A stretch of DNA of 64,000 nt from Acidaminococcus fermentans (GTDB lineage: Bacteria > Bacillota > Negativicutes > Acidaminococcales > Acidaminococcaceae): NCBI RefSeq assembly GCF_009696675.1, contig NZ_VULN01000009.1, forward strand, positions 1-64,000. The letters run 5' to 3'. The position numbers and the translations under genes were made by a program. The notes under the pieces were generated by a model that was not told the DNA's origin, did not search any database, and was given only the letters and a program-made list of their open reading frames with translations. Positions 41,486 to 49,119 of this stretch are shown here, one piece after another (the first letter of the stretch is position 1; every line of letters begins with the position of its first letter).

Positions 41486-42128
41486 TAAAACGATTAACAT
41501 CATCCCGCAGTCAATCAGCGGGGATAAGACCGTTCGAGAACTATGCCAGGTACTGGATAACTTCCTCTTTCCAATCGATAAGGACACAAGGTTGTCACTG
41601 ATTTACAGTAAAATCGACACCTTGCCCATTGAAGTTATTGACCTACTTGCCTGGCAACTCCACGTAGACTCCTACGATCTGGCAGCCGATGATGACGCAA
41701 GGCGCAGCATGGTCAAAACGGCCATCCTGGGCCATCGGTACAAAGGAACACCCTGGGCGTTGACACAGGCAGTCAGACTGGTCATTCCTGACGGGAAAAT
41801 CAAGGAGTGGCAGGACTATGGAGGAAATCCTTACCGTTTCAAGGTTACAACGGAACAGGGTCTCGGCAGCGCTATGCATCTGCAGAATCTGCTTCGGGCG
41901 ATTGCCAACAGCAAGAATGTAAGATCCTGGCTGGATGGTATCGAACAGGAAATCTCTGTGCCGGCTACCACGTATGCCGGCGCAAAGTTAGTCATGGAGC
42001 AAGAGGTGACTCTTTATCCTGCTGACCAGACGGCGAACAGCATCACCAGCCAGATTTACATTGGAATCGCAAGAATGGAACAGGAAGAAATTGAAATCAG
42101 AGGTGATTTTAGTGGCAGTATGGAGTAA
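41478..42128 (+). CDS. Tail protein I (216 aa)
   Basis: P2 gpI-like: IYSKIDTLPIEVIDLLAWQL, HVDSYDLAADDDARRSMVKT and ILGHRYKGTPWALTQAVRL. Links wedge and fibres. Its end overlaps the following fibre gene by 17 bp. Confidence 0.93.
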   Translation: MDNKTINIIPQSISGDKTVRELCQVLDNFLFPIDKDTRLSLIYSKIDTLPIEVIDLLAWQLHVDSYDLAADDDARRSMVKTAILGHRYKGTPWALTQAVRLVIPDGKIKEWQDYGGNPYRFKVTTEQGLGSAMHLQNLLRAIANSKNVRSWLDGIEQEISVPATTYAGAKLVMEQEVTLYPADQTANSITSQIYIGIARMEQEEIEIRGDFSGSME

Positions 42129-43074
42129 ATTCGAGCTGACGGATGCCGGAAAAAACATCCTGGCTCAGCACGTGGCAAATGCCAAAGTACTTCAGATTAC
42201 CAGGGTGGCCATGACAGATACTACGGATAGTCTGACCATTGCCGGCCTGAAGAAGCTTCCCGGGGACGAACGGTTCTTCGGAATCACGTCCAGTACTCTA
42301 ACGGACGATAAAACCATCAAAATCGAGTGCATCGTAACAAATGTGGGGCTGTCTAAGGATTATAAGCTTACGGCCATTGGTCTGTATGCGAAGCTGGAAG
42401 ACGGGGCAGAGGATACACTGTTTGCTGTATCGACTGCCTCTGTAGCTGAGACCATTCCCGCTTTGGACAATGGCGTGGTCAAAATGATCCTGGAAAAGTT
42501 CTACTTGACTTTTGACAGTGCCTCTGATATCAACGTAAAAATTGATATGGATACTTACGTTACCCATTCTGAATGCATTGCAACGGTCTTCCCAGTGGGT
42601 ACTGTAGTCCAAACGGACGGCAGTTATAACCCGGCTGATAAGTGGGGTGGAACCTGGGAACAAATCAGTGGCGTATACATGATGGCCAGCGGCTCTTACA
42701 ATGGCACTGTATGCACCGCCAATAAATACGTTGGGGAGTACAAGCATAAAATGAAAATCAAGGAGCTGGTATCCCATAACCATGGACCTGGCACTATGAA
42801 CATCTGGGGTTCCCTTCCACTGCCAACACACACGGGCAGATGGGATCGCTATGTTCGGGGCGTTTTCACAACTGAAGGTGGCAACGGTGGCAACGTGACC
42901 CACACTGTGCCAGGGGCCGATTTCGACGAATCTGGCAAATGGTGGGATATTACCTATAGTGAGTTCAATGCAAGCCGCTCCTGGTCCGGCCGGACCACTT
43001 CTGAAGGCGATGGCGAACCATTTCCTATCATGCCACGGGCTTACGTGGTAGATGTATGGAGGAGAACAGCATAA
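42112..43074 (+). CDS. Tail fibre/collar protein (320 aa)
   Basis: N-terminal ELTDAGKNILAQHVANAKVL resembles fibre N-termini that dock on the baseplate. The C-terminal part contains FPVGTVVQTDGSYNPADKWG, GTWEQISGVYMMASG and the end FPIMPRAYVVDVWRRTA, as in phage tail-collar domains. GTG 42112 is the best start, with AGAGG seven bases before it. Confidence 0.8.
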   Translation: MAVWSKFELTDAGKNILAQHVANAKVLQITRVAMTDTTDSLTIAGLKKLPGDERFFGITSSTLTDDKTIKIECIVTNVGLSKDYKLTAIGLYAKLEDGAEDTLFAVSTASVAETIPALDNGVVKMILEKFYLTFDSASDINVKIDMDTYVTHSECIATVFPVGTVVQTDGSYNPADKWGGTWEQISGVYMMASGSYNGTVCTANKYVGEYKHKMKIKELVSHNHGPGTMNIWGSLPLPTHTGRWDRYVRGVFTTEGGNGGNVTHTVPGADFDESGKWWDITYSEFNASRSWSGRTTSEGDGEPFPIMPRAYVVDVWRRTA

Positions 43075-43084
43075 GGAGGTAGAA

Positions 43085-43948
43085 ATGGCAAATTCTTTTT
43101 CTGGCTACGTCCTTACGGAAAAAGGCCGTGAGCTGCAGGCCAAAGCCGAAGCCGGAACGGCACTTAACCTGACAAAAATGCAGCTGGGCAGTGGGACTGT
43201 AGAATCCCTGGGGGATTATGCAAGCAAGACAACCCTGGTGGCCCCAGTTCTGTCCGCACTCCTTACCAGCAAAGCTCAAAATGGAACTATTTGTACCATC
43301 ACCGCTACTGTATCTTCGGACGCTGTTGACTCTGGGTTCAACGCTACGGAGTTGGGGTTATACGCCCAGGATGGAGACACGGAGTATTTGTACGCGGTCT
43401 CTTACAACGCGGACAGTCCGACCTACGTTCCTGGGAAAGGGGATAACGTATCACTGACTACCACGTTTAAAATGCAGCTAAGTTTTTCAAGTGAGCCCAC
43501 AATCAACGTGGTACTAGCGGCAGACCAGGAAAAAATTGTGACCCTGGTCCAGGACAATGCTGTCAAGTCGGTAGATGCTGCTAAAGCTGCGGCAGACAGT
43601 GAAGCAAATGCTCAAGCCGCCGCGAAGGCCGCCAACGACGATTCGGGTAATGCGGAGAATGCTGCCACTGCGGCTAAAAATGCTCAAACAGCGGCGGAAA
43701 AAGCCCAGAGTACTACTGAAGACATAATCAAGACGGCGGAATTGAACGCCACAAATTTAGTCAATGCGGCAGCGGCGTCTGCAAAGGCTGCTGGCAACGA
43801 GAAGTCTGCAACGGACGAAATCTACTATAAGACTAAGGTTATATATGGCCACATCTTTAGTAATATCGTCGGGCCGTCTGCGGCAGCAATGACGGCGTCC
43901 AGAATCCTTGTCTGCGCTGGTGCCGCAGCCATGGCCGAAAGGGGGTGA
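43085..43948 (+). CDS. Tail fibre protein with alanine-rich coiled coil (287 aa)
   Basis: Begins FSGYVLTEKGRELQAKAEAG, the DUF3751/fibre N-terminal pattern also seen in the preceding gene. Residues 160-260 form a low-complexity, alanine-rich coiled coil (AAKAAADSEANAQAAAKAAN). It has no C-terminal adhesin of its own, so it may serve as a shaft for the next proteins. Confidence 0.75.
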   Translation: MANSFSGYVLTEKGRELQAKAEAGTALNLTKMQLGSGTVESLGDYASKTTLVAPVLSALLTSKAQNGTICTITATVSSDAVDSGFNATELGLYAQDGDTEYLYAVSYNADSPTYVPGKGDNVSLTTTFKMQLSFSSEPTINVVLAADQEKIVTLVQDNAVKSVDAAKAAADSEANAQAAAKAANDDSGNAENAATAAKNAQTAAEKAQSTTEDIIKTAELNATNLVNAAAASAKAAGNEKSATDEIYYKTKVIYGHIFSNIVGPSAAAMTASRILVCAGAAAMAERG

Positions 43949-43952
43949 CAGC

Positions 43953-44408
43953 ATGGCGACTACAGAAGAAAGACTTAGCGCCCTGGAAGAAAAAATGGGG
44001 GATATCCCCGTTGGCTATACAAGAATCCAGATGTCTAAGGACACTGCGTCAAACTGGGAAAAGTATAACCCGGCATTACTGCCTGGCGAAATGGTCATTG
44101 TGGCCAACCCAGACGGGAAAGCATCAGTAAAGGTCAACATGGGGACCAGCGATACAAAGTATGAAGACGTCCCTACCGTCTGGGATGAATCAACAGCAGA
44201 TCAGCTCAAGACCAATCTTGCTGATACACGGCAGGCAGCGAGTGCCGCAGCCGATGCCAAAACGGCAGCCCAAAAGTACGCTCAGCAAGCAGAGGCATCC
44301 GCCAAAGCAATCAAGGAAAAGGAAATCCTGGCCATTACCGACAGTGTCCAGCTTGCGGTCAACACCGAAGACGGCGGACTGGATATCATTGTAACGACTG
44401 ACGAATAG
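43953..44408 (+). CDS. Fibre-tip adaptor with Mtd-N-like domain (151 aa)
   Basis: After a short coiled coil (TEERLSALEEKMG), residues 20-75 read TRIQMSKDTASNWEKYNPAL and PGEMVIVANPDGKASVKVNMG, matching the N-terminal domain of Bordetella phage major tropism determinant and similar fibre adaptors (typically 'xxxLxxGEigvxxDt'). An alanine-rich helix follows. It sits directly upstream of the DGR target, which suggests that it links the variable protein to the tail. Confidence 0.65.
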   Translation: MATTEERLSALEEKMGDIPVGYTRIQMSKDTASNWEKYNPALLPGEMVIVANPDGKASVKVNMGTSDTKYEDVPTVWDESTADQLKTNLADTRQAASAAADAKTAAQKYAQQAEASAKAIKEKEILAITDSVQLAVNTEDGGLDIIVTTDE

Positions 44409-44416
44409 GAGGAAAT

Positions 44417-45643
44417 ATGGCAACCAAAACCTTCAACCTGCCCCGTCGGGAGGACTACACCCGCATTGCGGCAGCAATCGAATCTCAAAATGATCTGCTT
44501 CGTGGCCACTTCAAAGCGGCCGGCGAAACTGTAGTCAAATCGTGGGAGGGGTTCCGAAATCTTTGCCGTGCCGGAGGCATCCGAACCTACTATGCAGTAG
44601 GGGACCAGCTGCAGTGCAAACGCGGCAACGCGACTCTTACTTGGGACATCGTCCACATCGGGGACGTGGAAGACACGGGCGGCAACTATGTGATCCTGCA
44701 GACCCATGATTGCCTGCCAGATGGGACCTACGAATTCGATATCCGAGAGGCTATTTTCCGGGCTCCGAGTGATCTGCCGGCCGGGAACTACCACTTCACC
44801 ACGGTGACCACTGGTATCACTGACACAAACTGGACGGACAGCACCAAATCTGACTGGACGAAGAGCTTCCAGTTCACGACCACCAAGGTGATTCCAAAGG
44901 GCGGCCAGGTCTGCTTTACAAAAACCATGGACTGGGGTAATGACCTAGCCAGCAAAGGAGTAAGCACCTACTCCACCCCCGCCGATACTACGGCCCTCGA
45001 AAGTCTTACTCTCACTGAGGGAACGGGTGGAACCGACCTGGCGACAATCGGGGCCATCAACCATGCCAACCGAATCTGTTACGGCTACAACCGTTGGAGC
45101 CAGTCTAACATCCGGCAGTGGCTGAACAGCAAAGGAGCTGCGGGAAGCTGGTGGAGCCCGCAAAACGACTTTGATCGCCCACCGCATTACTCAACGTCCG
45201 AAGGGTTCATGAATGGCCTTGACAGTGATTTTCTCGCGGTTGTCGCAAAATCTACTCTGATCACCGACGTAAACAAAGTCAGTGATAATGGTGGCCACGA
45301 CACGACGCAGGATTATTTCTTCCTGCCGGCCATGGTCAACCTGAACGGTGGCGACAACTTTTACGCTAATCCAGGATCCACAATCCAGGATATCGAAGAT
45401 ACCGTAGTTTGGGACTACTACACGAAGTTCCGACGGGACGGCAAGACCGGAACGAATGCTGAACAAGATGACAACCGCAGGAAGTATCAGCAAGGAACAT
45501 CTACTGAATGGAACTGGTGGGAACGGTCGCCTTATTGCGCCAATGCCTGCAGCGCTCGCCTCGTGACCGATGGTGGGCGTACCTGGTGGAACTACGTCGC
45601 GAACAACTGGTTCGGCGTGGCCCCGGCTTGCCGAATCGAATAA
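44417..45643 (+). CDS. DGR target: putative receptor-binding protein with C-terminal variable region (408 aa)
   Basis: The N-terminal 180 residues are unassigned. From about residue 215 the protein shows NRICYGYNRWSQSNIRQWLN and later DYFFLPAMVNLNGG, resembling DUF6273-type domains with a C-type-lectin-like fold. The end, WWERSPYCANACSARLVTDG then GRTWWNYVANNWFGVAP, is the diversified region. Surface residues vary while the W, G and P framework is kept. As the last fibre gene of the tail module it is the likely receptor-binding protein. Follows AGGAGGAAAT. Confidence 0.88.
   Translation: MATKTFNLPRREDYTRIAAAIESQNDLLRGHFKAAGETVVKSWEGFRNLCRAGGIRTYYAVGDQLQCKRGNATLTWDIVHIGDVEDTGGNYVILQTHDCLPDGTYEFDIREAIFRAPSDLPAGNYHFTTVTTGITDTNWTDSTKSDWTKSFQFTTTKVIPKGGQVCFTKTMDWGNDLASKGVSTYSTPADTTALESLTLTEGTGGTDLATIGAINHANRICYGYNRWSQSNIRQWLNSKGAAGSWWSPQNDFDRPPHYSTSEGFMNGLDSDFLAVVAKSTLITDVNKVSDNGGHDTTQDYFFLPAMVNLNGGDNFYANPGSTIQDIEDTVVWDYYTKFRRDGKTGTNAEQDDNRRKYQQGTSTEWNWWERSPYCANACSARLVTDGGRTWWNYVANNWFGVAPACRIE
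45523..45631 (+). repeat. DGR variable repeat (VR)
   Basis: 109 bp at the 3' end of the target gene, aligned without gaps to TR 46137-46245. There are 13 differences. Twelve fall on TR adenines (five A to G, five A to T, two A to C) and one on a T (46216, A in VR). Nine codons change residue through adenine substitution, e.g. AAC to CTC, TAC, GTC and TTC. The GC-rich end GGCGTGGCCCCGG (45614-45626) is a candidate initiation-of-mutagenic-homing (IMH) site. Confidence 0.93.
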
Positions 45644-45654
45644 TCAATGAATCA

Positions 45655-45669
45655 GCCGCACACAGCGGC
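45655..45669 (+). promoter_or_regulatory. Hairpin downstream of VR
   Basis: GCCGC-ACACA-GCGGC, perfect 5-bp GC stem, 24 bp beyond the end of VR and 12 bp after the target stop. In Bordetella phage BPP-1 a GC-rich hairpin just downstream of VR promotes homing; this may be its equivalent, with a shorter stem and larger distance. Confidence 0.45.
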
Positions 45670-45684
45670 GGACGGAGGGAAAGA

Positions 45685-46137
45685 ATGGCAGTACCAAAAT
45701 CACAACGAGAGAGTACGCCGCTGACTGTGCTGGTAGAAGCGAACGCTCTTGTCTGCTATACGATCAAGCTTTGCACAGACGAATCTAAATTTCCAAAACG
45801 CTACAGATGGTGTTTGACGCAGGAAATCGTGCAGAGTGCGGTCAACATGAAAGCAAATATCGCAAGAGCAAATTCTGTTTACGTGAACAACCATCAGAGC
45901 GGAGTGCTGCGGCGTACGTACCAGCAAAAAGCCCTGGCTGACCTCGCAGCATTATCCGCACTGATGGATACGGCCTTCAATTTCTTCGATGGCCTGCGCC
46001 ATCTCGACAAAGAAGATCGACCACAAAAGCGGGTAAACATTGCGAATTGGACTGCCCAACTGATAAAAGTTAAATCTCTGATCCTCGCCTGGAAAAAGGC
46101 TGATGCAGAGAAATTTAAATTCATGGCTGATTGCTGA
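45685..46137 (+). CDS. avd: DGR accessory variability determinant, Avd-like (150 aa)
   Basis: Basic four-helix-bundle protein that binds the DGR reverse transcriptase and is required for cDNA synthesis in studied systems. Helices: PLTVLVEANALVCYTIKLC, TQEIVQSAVNMKANIARANS, RRTYQQKALADLAALSALMD and NWTAQLIKVKSLILAWKKA. Length and rhythm match Avd proteins. ATG 45685 follows GGAGGGAAAG; an open frame further upstream runs through VR and is not used. Its last base is the first base of TR. Confidence 0.88.
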   Translation: MAVPKSQRESTPLTVLVEANALVCYTIKLCTDESKFPKRYRWCLTQEIVQSAVNMKANIARANSVYVNNHQSGVLRRTYQQKALADLAALSALMDTAFNFFDGLRHLDKEDRPQKRVNIANWTAQLIKVKSLILAWKKADAEKFKFMADC

Positions 46138-46245
46138 CGGTCGCCTTATTGCGCCAATGCCTACAACACTCGCAACGTGACCGATGGTGGGCGTACCTGG
46201 TGGAACAACAACGCGTACAACTGGAACGGCGTGGCCCCGGATTAC
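46137..46245 (+). repeat. DGR template repeat (TR)
   Basis: 109 bp between avd and the reverse transcriptase gene, 614 bp downstream of VR. It holds 26 adenines, mostly in AAC codons in the VR reading frame (WWNNN, YNWNG), the ideal template for adenine mutagenesis because AAY can give 15 residues but no stop. The transcript through TR would be the reverse-transcription template. The 81-base spacer to the RT start can pair CCAGAG (46273-46278) with CTCTGG (46306-46311). Confidence 0.93.
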
Positions 46246-46326
46246 ATAGGCCAGGTGGAGTAGGAAACGAAACCAGAGCCGTATGCAAGGAGCAAGAAGC
46301 CTGATCTCTGGAAGGAGACGAACAAG

Positions 46327-47427
46327 ATGCTGCGACGCGGGCGGCTTATGCCGGTCCCGCTATTCGCACAGCTTTTAATTATGGAAAGATCAGTGAAAGA
46401 GACCGTTGCCGATTTTGGGAACTTATACGACGCAATGCAGCATTGTGCTAATGGTGTCCGGTGGAAATCGGGTGTTATCCGCTATCTGCAGAATGGATTG
46501 GCTAATACCGAGAAGCTGCGAAAAGAGTTGCTTACTGACTCCTACAGAATTGGTGGGCAGTCACGCTTTAAAGTATACGAGCCAAAAGAACGCGAAGTAG
46601 TGGCCCTCAGATTCCGCGACCGGCAGGTACAGCGGTCGCTGCTGTATAACTACCTGGCCCAGGAACTGTCACGGCATTTTATTTATGATAATTCCGCTGG
46701 TCAAAAAGGCAAGGGACCAGACTTCGCGATCCGCCGACTTAAAATGATGCTCGAAAAGGCCCATAGACTATATGGGAATAATGTGTACGCTTATACCTAT
46801 GACATTCAGCATTTCTTCGGCAGTACGCGGCACAATGTCGCTAAGAGGGCGATTAGAAAGCGGGTATGCGATGGCTGGGCCTGTCAGATGGTCTATCAGC
46901 TTATCGACAGCTTCGACGGCGATATCGGCATTGGTCTGGGGTCTGATGTCGCACAATTTATCGAGTTGGCGGTGCTCGACGATTTAGATCACTATATCAA
47001 AGAGAAAATGAAAGCAAAATTTTATCTGCGATATATGGATGACTTTATTATCATTGCAGACGGAAAGGATAAAGCCGGAGAGTACCGCAATCGGATACAG
47101 TGTGAACTTGACCGGATTGGATTGCAGCTCCATCCACGTAAGTACAGAGTCGTACCAGTGCGGAACGGTTTCAAGTGGCTCGGATTTCGCTTTAGACAGA
47201 AGCCATCTGGGAAAATCATTATGACCCTGGATAAATCGAAAATCCTACACGAGAGGCGAAAGCTGAAACGGATGGTACGACTTGCCAAAAACGGAAAGTT
47301 GAGCAGAGAGGATGCTGATCACAGCCTGGAATGCTGGATTGCTCATGCTAAACATGGGAATAATCATGGAGTCATTTTGAAGATGAAAGAGTATTACGGA
47401 AAGCTATGGAGGGATGAAAATGTTTAA
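46327..47427 (+). CDS. DGR reverse transcriptase (366 aa)
   Basis: Group II-intron-like RT of the retroelement. Motifs: fingers YEPKEREVVALRFRDRQVQ; motif A YTYDIQHFFGS; motif 4 GIGLGSDVAQ, in which the usual QG is replaced by a form ending in Q, as in DGR enzymes (I/LGxxxSQ); catalytic YMDD in LRYMDDFIIIA; and thumb-proximal FKWLGFRF. No maturase, RNase H or endonuclease domain is present. AAGGAG lies 9 bases before ATG 46327; MERSVKE (46381) is an alternative start without a ribosome site. Confidence 0.95.
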   Translation: MLRRGRLMPVPLFAQLLIMERSVKETVADFGNLYDAMQHCANGVRWKSGVIRYLQNGLANTEKLRKELLTDSYRIGGQSRFKVYEPKEREVVALRFRDRQVQRSLLYNYLAQELSRHFIYDNSAGQKGKGPDFAIRRLKMMLEKAHRLYGNNVYAYTYDIQHFFGSTRHNVAKRAIRKRVCDGWACQMVYQLIDSFDGDIGIGLGSDVAQFIELAVLDDLDHYIKEKMKAKFYLRYMDDFIIIADGKDKAGEYRNRIQCELDRIGLQLHPRKYRVVPVRNGFKWLGFRFRQKPSGKIIMTLDKSKILHERRKLKRMVRLAKNGKLSREDADHSLECWIAHAKHGNNHGVILKMKEYYGKLWRDENV

Positions 47428-47602
47428 TCACATCGCCAAAGAAAAGAGACTGCAACAGCTTGAAACGGAAAATCGTCTCCTAAGATCCAAACTGGCAGAG
47501 ACTGTGTCTCAAACGGAATACATCGCGATGATGAATGACATTGAACTGCCGTCGGAAACGGCGGGTCAAGAAACCATGGAGGAGGCTGGCACAAATGACT
47601 AA
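47420..47602 (+). CDS. Small coiled-coil protein after the RT gene (60 aa)
   Basis: Overlaps the RT stop by 8 bp. MFNHIAKEKRLQQLETENRL then RSKLAET is a leucine-zipper-like coil, followed by an acidic tail. ATG 47420 has better spacing to GGAGGG than 47414. It overlaps the XkdX-like gene, so it more likely belongs to the tail/lysis operon than to the DGR. Confidence 0.55.
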   Translation: MFNHIAKEKRLQQLETENRLLRSKLAETVSQTEYIAMMNDIELPSETAGQETMEEAGTND

Positions 47603-47741
47603 TTGGTTTACCAAAATCAAGACCTGGTACGAAGCTGGCTATTGGAACAAAAAAATGGTCGGGAATGCTGTAAAAAAGCAGAAAATCACTGCTGAAGAAT
47701 ATAAGTCAATTACGGAAGAAGATTATCAGGAAGTAGAGTGA
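47595..47741 (+). CDS. XkdX-family protein (48 aa)
   Basis: MTNWFTKIKTWYEAGYWNKK then VKKQKITAEEYKSITEEDY is the XkdX signature, small proteins that follow tail fibre genes in many Firmicute phages. The DGR cassette therefore sits between the fibre genes and their usual follower. Function unknown. Confidence 0.88.
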   Translation: MTNWFTKIKTWYEAGYWNKKMVGNAVKKQKITAEEYKSITEEDYQEVE

Positions 47742-47747
47742 TGGGCG

Positions 47748-47906
47748 TTGGAACTGCTGCAGGTGGTCGAACACCAGTCGTTGATTATCCAACAGCAGGC
47801 ACGGGTTATAAAAGAGCTCTCCTGTGAACTGGAAGAAATCAAAACGGTGTGCGGTCTAAAAACCTATGCTACTGGGGAAGAGGCGAACTATGAACGATCT
47901 ACTTAA
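47748..47906 (+). CDS. Possible small coiled-coil protein, TTG start (52 aa)
   Basis: An open frame from TTG 47748 reads LELLQVVEHQSLIIQQQARV then IKELSCELEEIKTVCG, a heptad-patterned coil like the small proteins found between XkdX and holin genes. It overlaps the next gene by 17 bp. An ATG at 47741 in another frame gives only 28 residues. Confidence 0.45.
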   Translation: MELLQVVEHQSLIIQQQARVIKELSCELEEIKTVCGLKTYATGEEANYERST

Positions 47907-48183
47907 TACTGCGGCCAGTTGCCTGGCGTCGGCTGCTTTTGGCTACTTGATCAGATGGGTTACCGCCCGTTATACAGACAATGGACATATCAAGCTCGGA
48001 ATCCAAGCCCTTTTGCGAGACAGGATGCTGCAGAAATGGGACTACTGCCGCAACCGTGGGTATGCCCCAATCTCGGACAAGGGGTCATTTGAAGCCATGC
48101 ATACCTCTTATGCTGGTCTCGGAAGCAATGGAGTCATGGATCGAGTGTATAAAGATTTTATGGCTCTCCCTGAGGAAAAATGA
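47890..48183 (+). CDS. Holin-like phage protein with N-terminal membrane segment (97 aa)
   Basis: One hydrophobic segment (LLNTAASCLASAAFGYLIRW) followed by a cytoplasmic part (LGIQALLRDRMLQKWDYCRN; GYAPISDKGSFEAMHTSYAG), a pattern common to phage proteins encoded beside holins. Follows a GGGGAAGAGG ribosome site. Confidence 0.6.
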   Translation: MNDLLNTAASCLASAAFGYLIRWVTARYTDNGHIKLGIQALLRDRMLQKWDYCRNRGYAPISDKGSFEAMHTSYAGLGSNGVMDRVYKDFMALPEEK

Positions 48184-48185
48184 TA

Positions 48186-48542
48186 ATGAATATCACAAAA
48201 TTACAAAAGGCCCTGCTGAATCTGCTAGGGTCCATGGGCCGCATGCATGTCCGAGGACTGCCCCGGGCCCTGGTCATCACGATTATGCTCCTGATCATCG
48301 GGAGCATTTTTTTGTATCTGGCGGCATGGACATGGCTGTGGTGGGCCAAGAACCATGTGGACCTGCCGGCCCTGAATATGCTAATCCAGACCATTACCAG
48401 TATGGCGTTTATCGCCGCTATCGGCTTCATCGGAAAATCTCTGATTGACGCTGACGGCGATGGAGTTCCGGACCCATGGCAGAAGGAGGTAAAAGAGAAA
48501 AATGCAACGAGTAACACTGAAAGACATCCGGACAATGGCTGA
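48186..48542 (+). CDS. Holin-like protein with two membrane helices (118 aa)
   Basis: Helices LVITIMLLIIGSIFLYLAAW and NMLIQTITSMAFIAAIGFIG, a basic N-terminus and a charged C-terminal tail (KEVKEKNATSNTERHPDNG). This is the layout of class II holins. It overlaps the endolysin gene by 41 bp. Together with the gene before it, it could form a holin/antiholin pair. Confidence 0.7.
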   Translation: MNITKLQKALLNLLGSMGRMHVRGLPRALVITIMLLIIGSIFLYLAAWTWLWWAKNHVDLPALNMLIQTITSMAFIAAIGFIGKSLIDADGDGVPDPWQKEVKEKNATSNTERHPDNG

Positions 48543-49119
48543 GGCTGCCAGACCCACGCTTATGGCCCAGGCCCAGGAGTATGGCCGTGACGTCAAGGTA
48601 TACCTGCATTGGACGGCCGGCCGATATGGCCAGATGTATGATGATTATCACATCAATATTGACAAGGATGGGTCCCTGTGGGCCAGTACCGACGACTTTA
48701 CGGATACACTGAGCCATACCTGGCACCGGAACACGGGGAGCATCGGGGTGACGCTCTGCTGCTGCTACCAGGCTGCGAGTAACGCACTGGGTCCGTATCC
48801 GCCCACCGCTGCCCAGATCGAGGCCATGGCCCAGGTGGTGGCCGTGCTGGCTAAGGCCCTGTGGCTGACCATCGACCGGGATCGAATCATGACCCATGCA
48901 GAGGCTGCTGATAACGTGGACGGCCTCTTGCCGGAAGGTGATGAATACGGACCCTGTAACGGCTGTGAGCGCTGGGACCTGCAATACCTGGGTACGCCGG
49001 AGAGCCCGGCATGGACCACCGACTACGACAGCCCCAGGACCGGCGGCAACGTGTTGCGAGGTAAGGCAATTTGGTACCAACAACAAATGCAGGAGATGCA
49101 GGACAATGAGGAGGGCTAA
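48502..49119 (+). CDS. Endolysin: N-acetylmuramoyl-L-alanine amidase (205 aa)
   Basis: Amidase_2 (PGRP-type zinc amidase) motifs: VYLHWTAGRYGQMYDDYHIN with the first zinc His, SLSHTWHRNT-like LSHTWHRNTGSIGV, and PTAAQIEAMAQVVAVLAKAL with the later IMTHAEAAD carrying further ligands. No signal peptide, so release depends on the holin. The stop overlaps the first spanin-like gene. Confidence 0.88.
   Translation: MQRVTLKDIRTMAEAARPTLMAQAQEYGRDVKVYLHWTAGRYGQMYDDYHINIDKDGSLWASTDDFTDTLSHTWHRNTGSIGVTLCCCYQAASNALGPYPPTAAQIEAMAQVVAVLAKALWLTIDRDRIMTHAEAADNVDGLLPEGDEYGPCNGCERWDLQYLGTPESPAWTTDYDSPRTGGNVLRGKAIWYQQQMQEMQDNEEG

Noticed and set aside
42112-43948. A second DGR target among the other fibre genes
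   Set aside because: Their 3' ends show no similarity to TR; only one VR is present in this window.
45508-45684. Upstream extension of avd running through VR in another frame
   Set aside because: ATG 45685 has a good ribosome site and matches Avd length; the extension would translate VR in the wrong frame.
44417-47427. Group II intron or retron as explanation for the reverse transcriptase
   Set aside because: No maturase/endonuclease domain, no intron ribozyme-like surroundings and no msr-msd; the VR/TR pair and avd point to a DGR.
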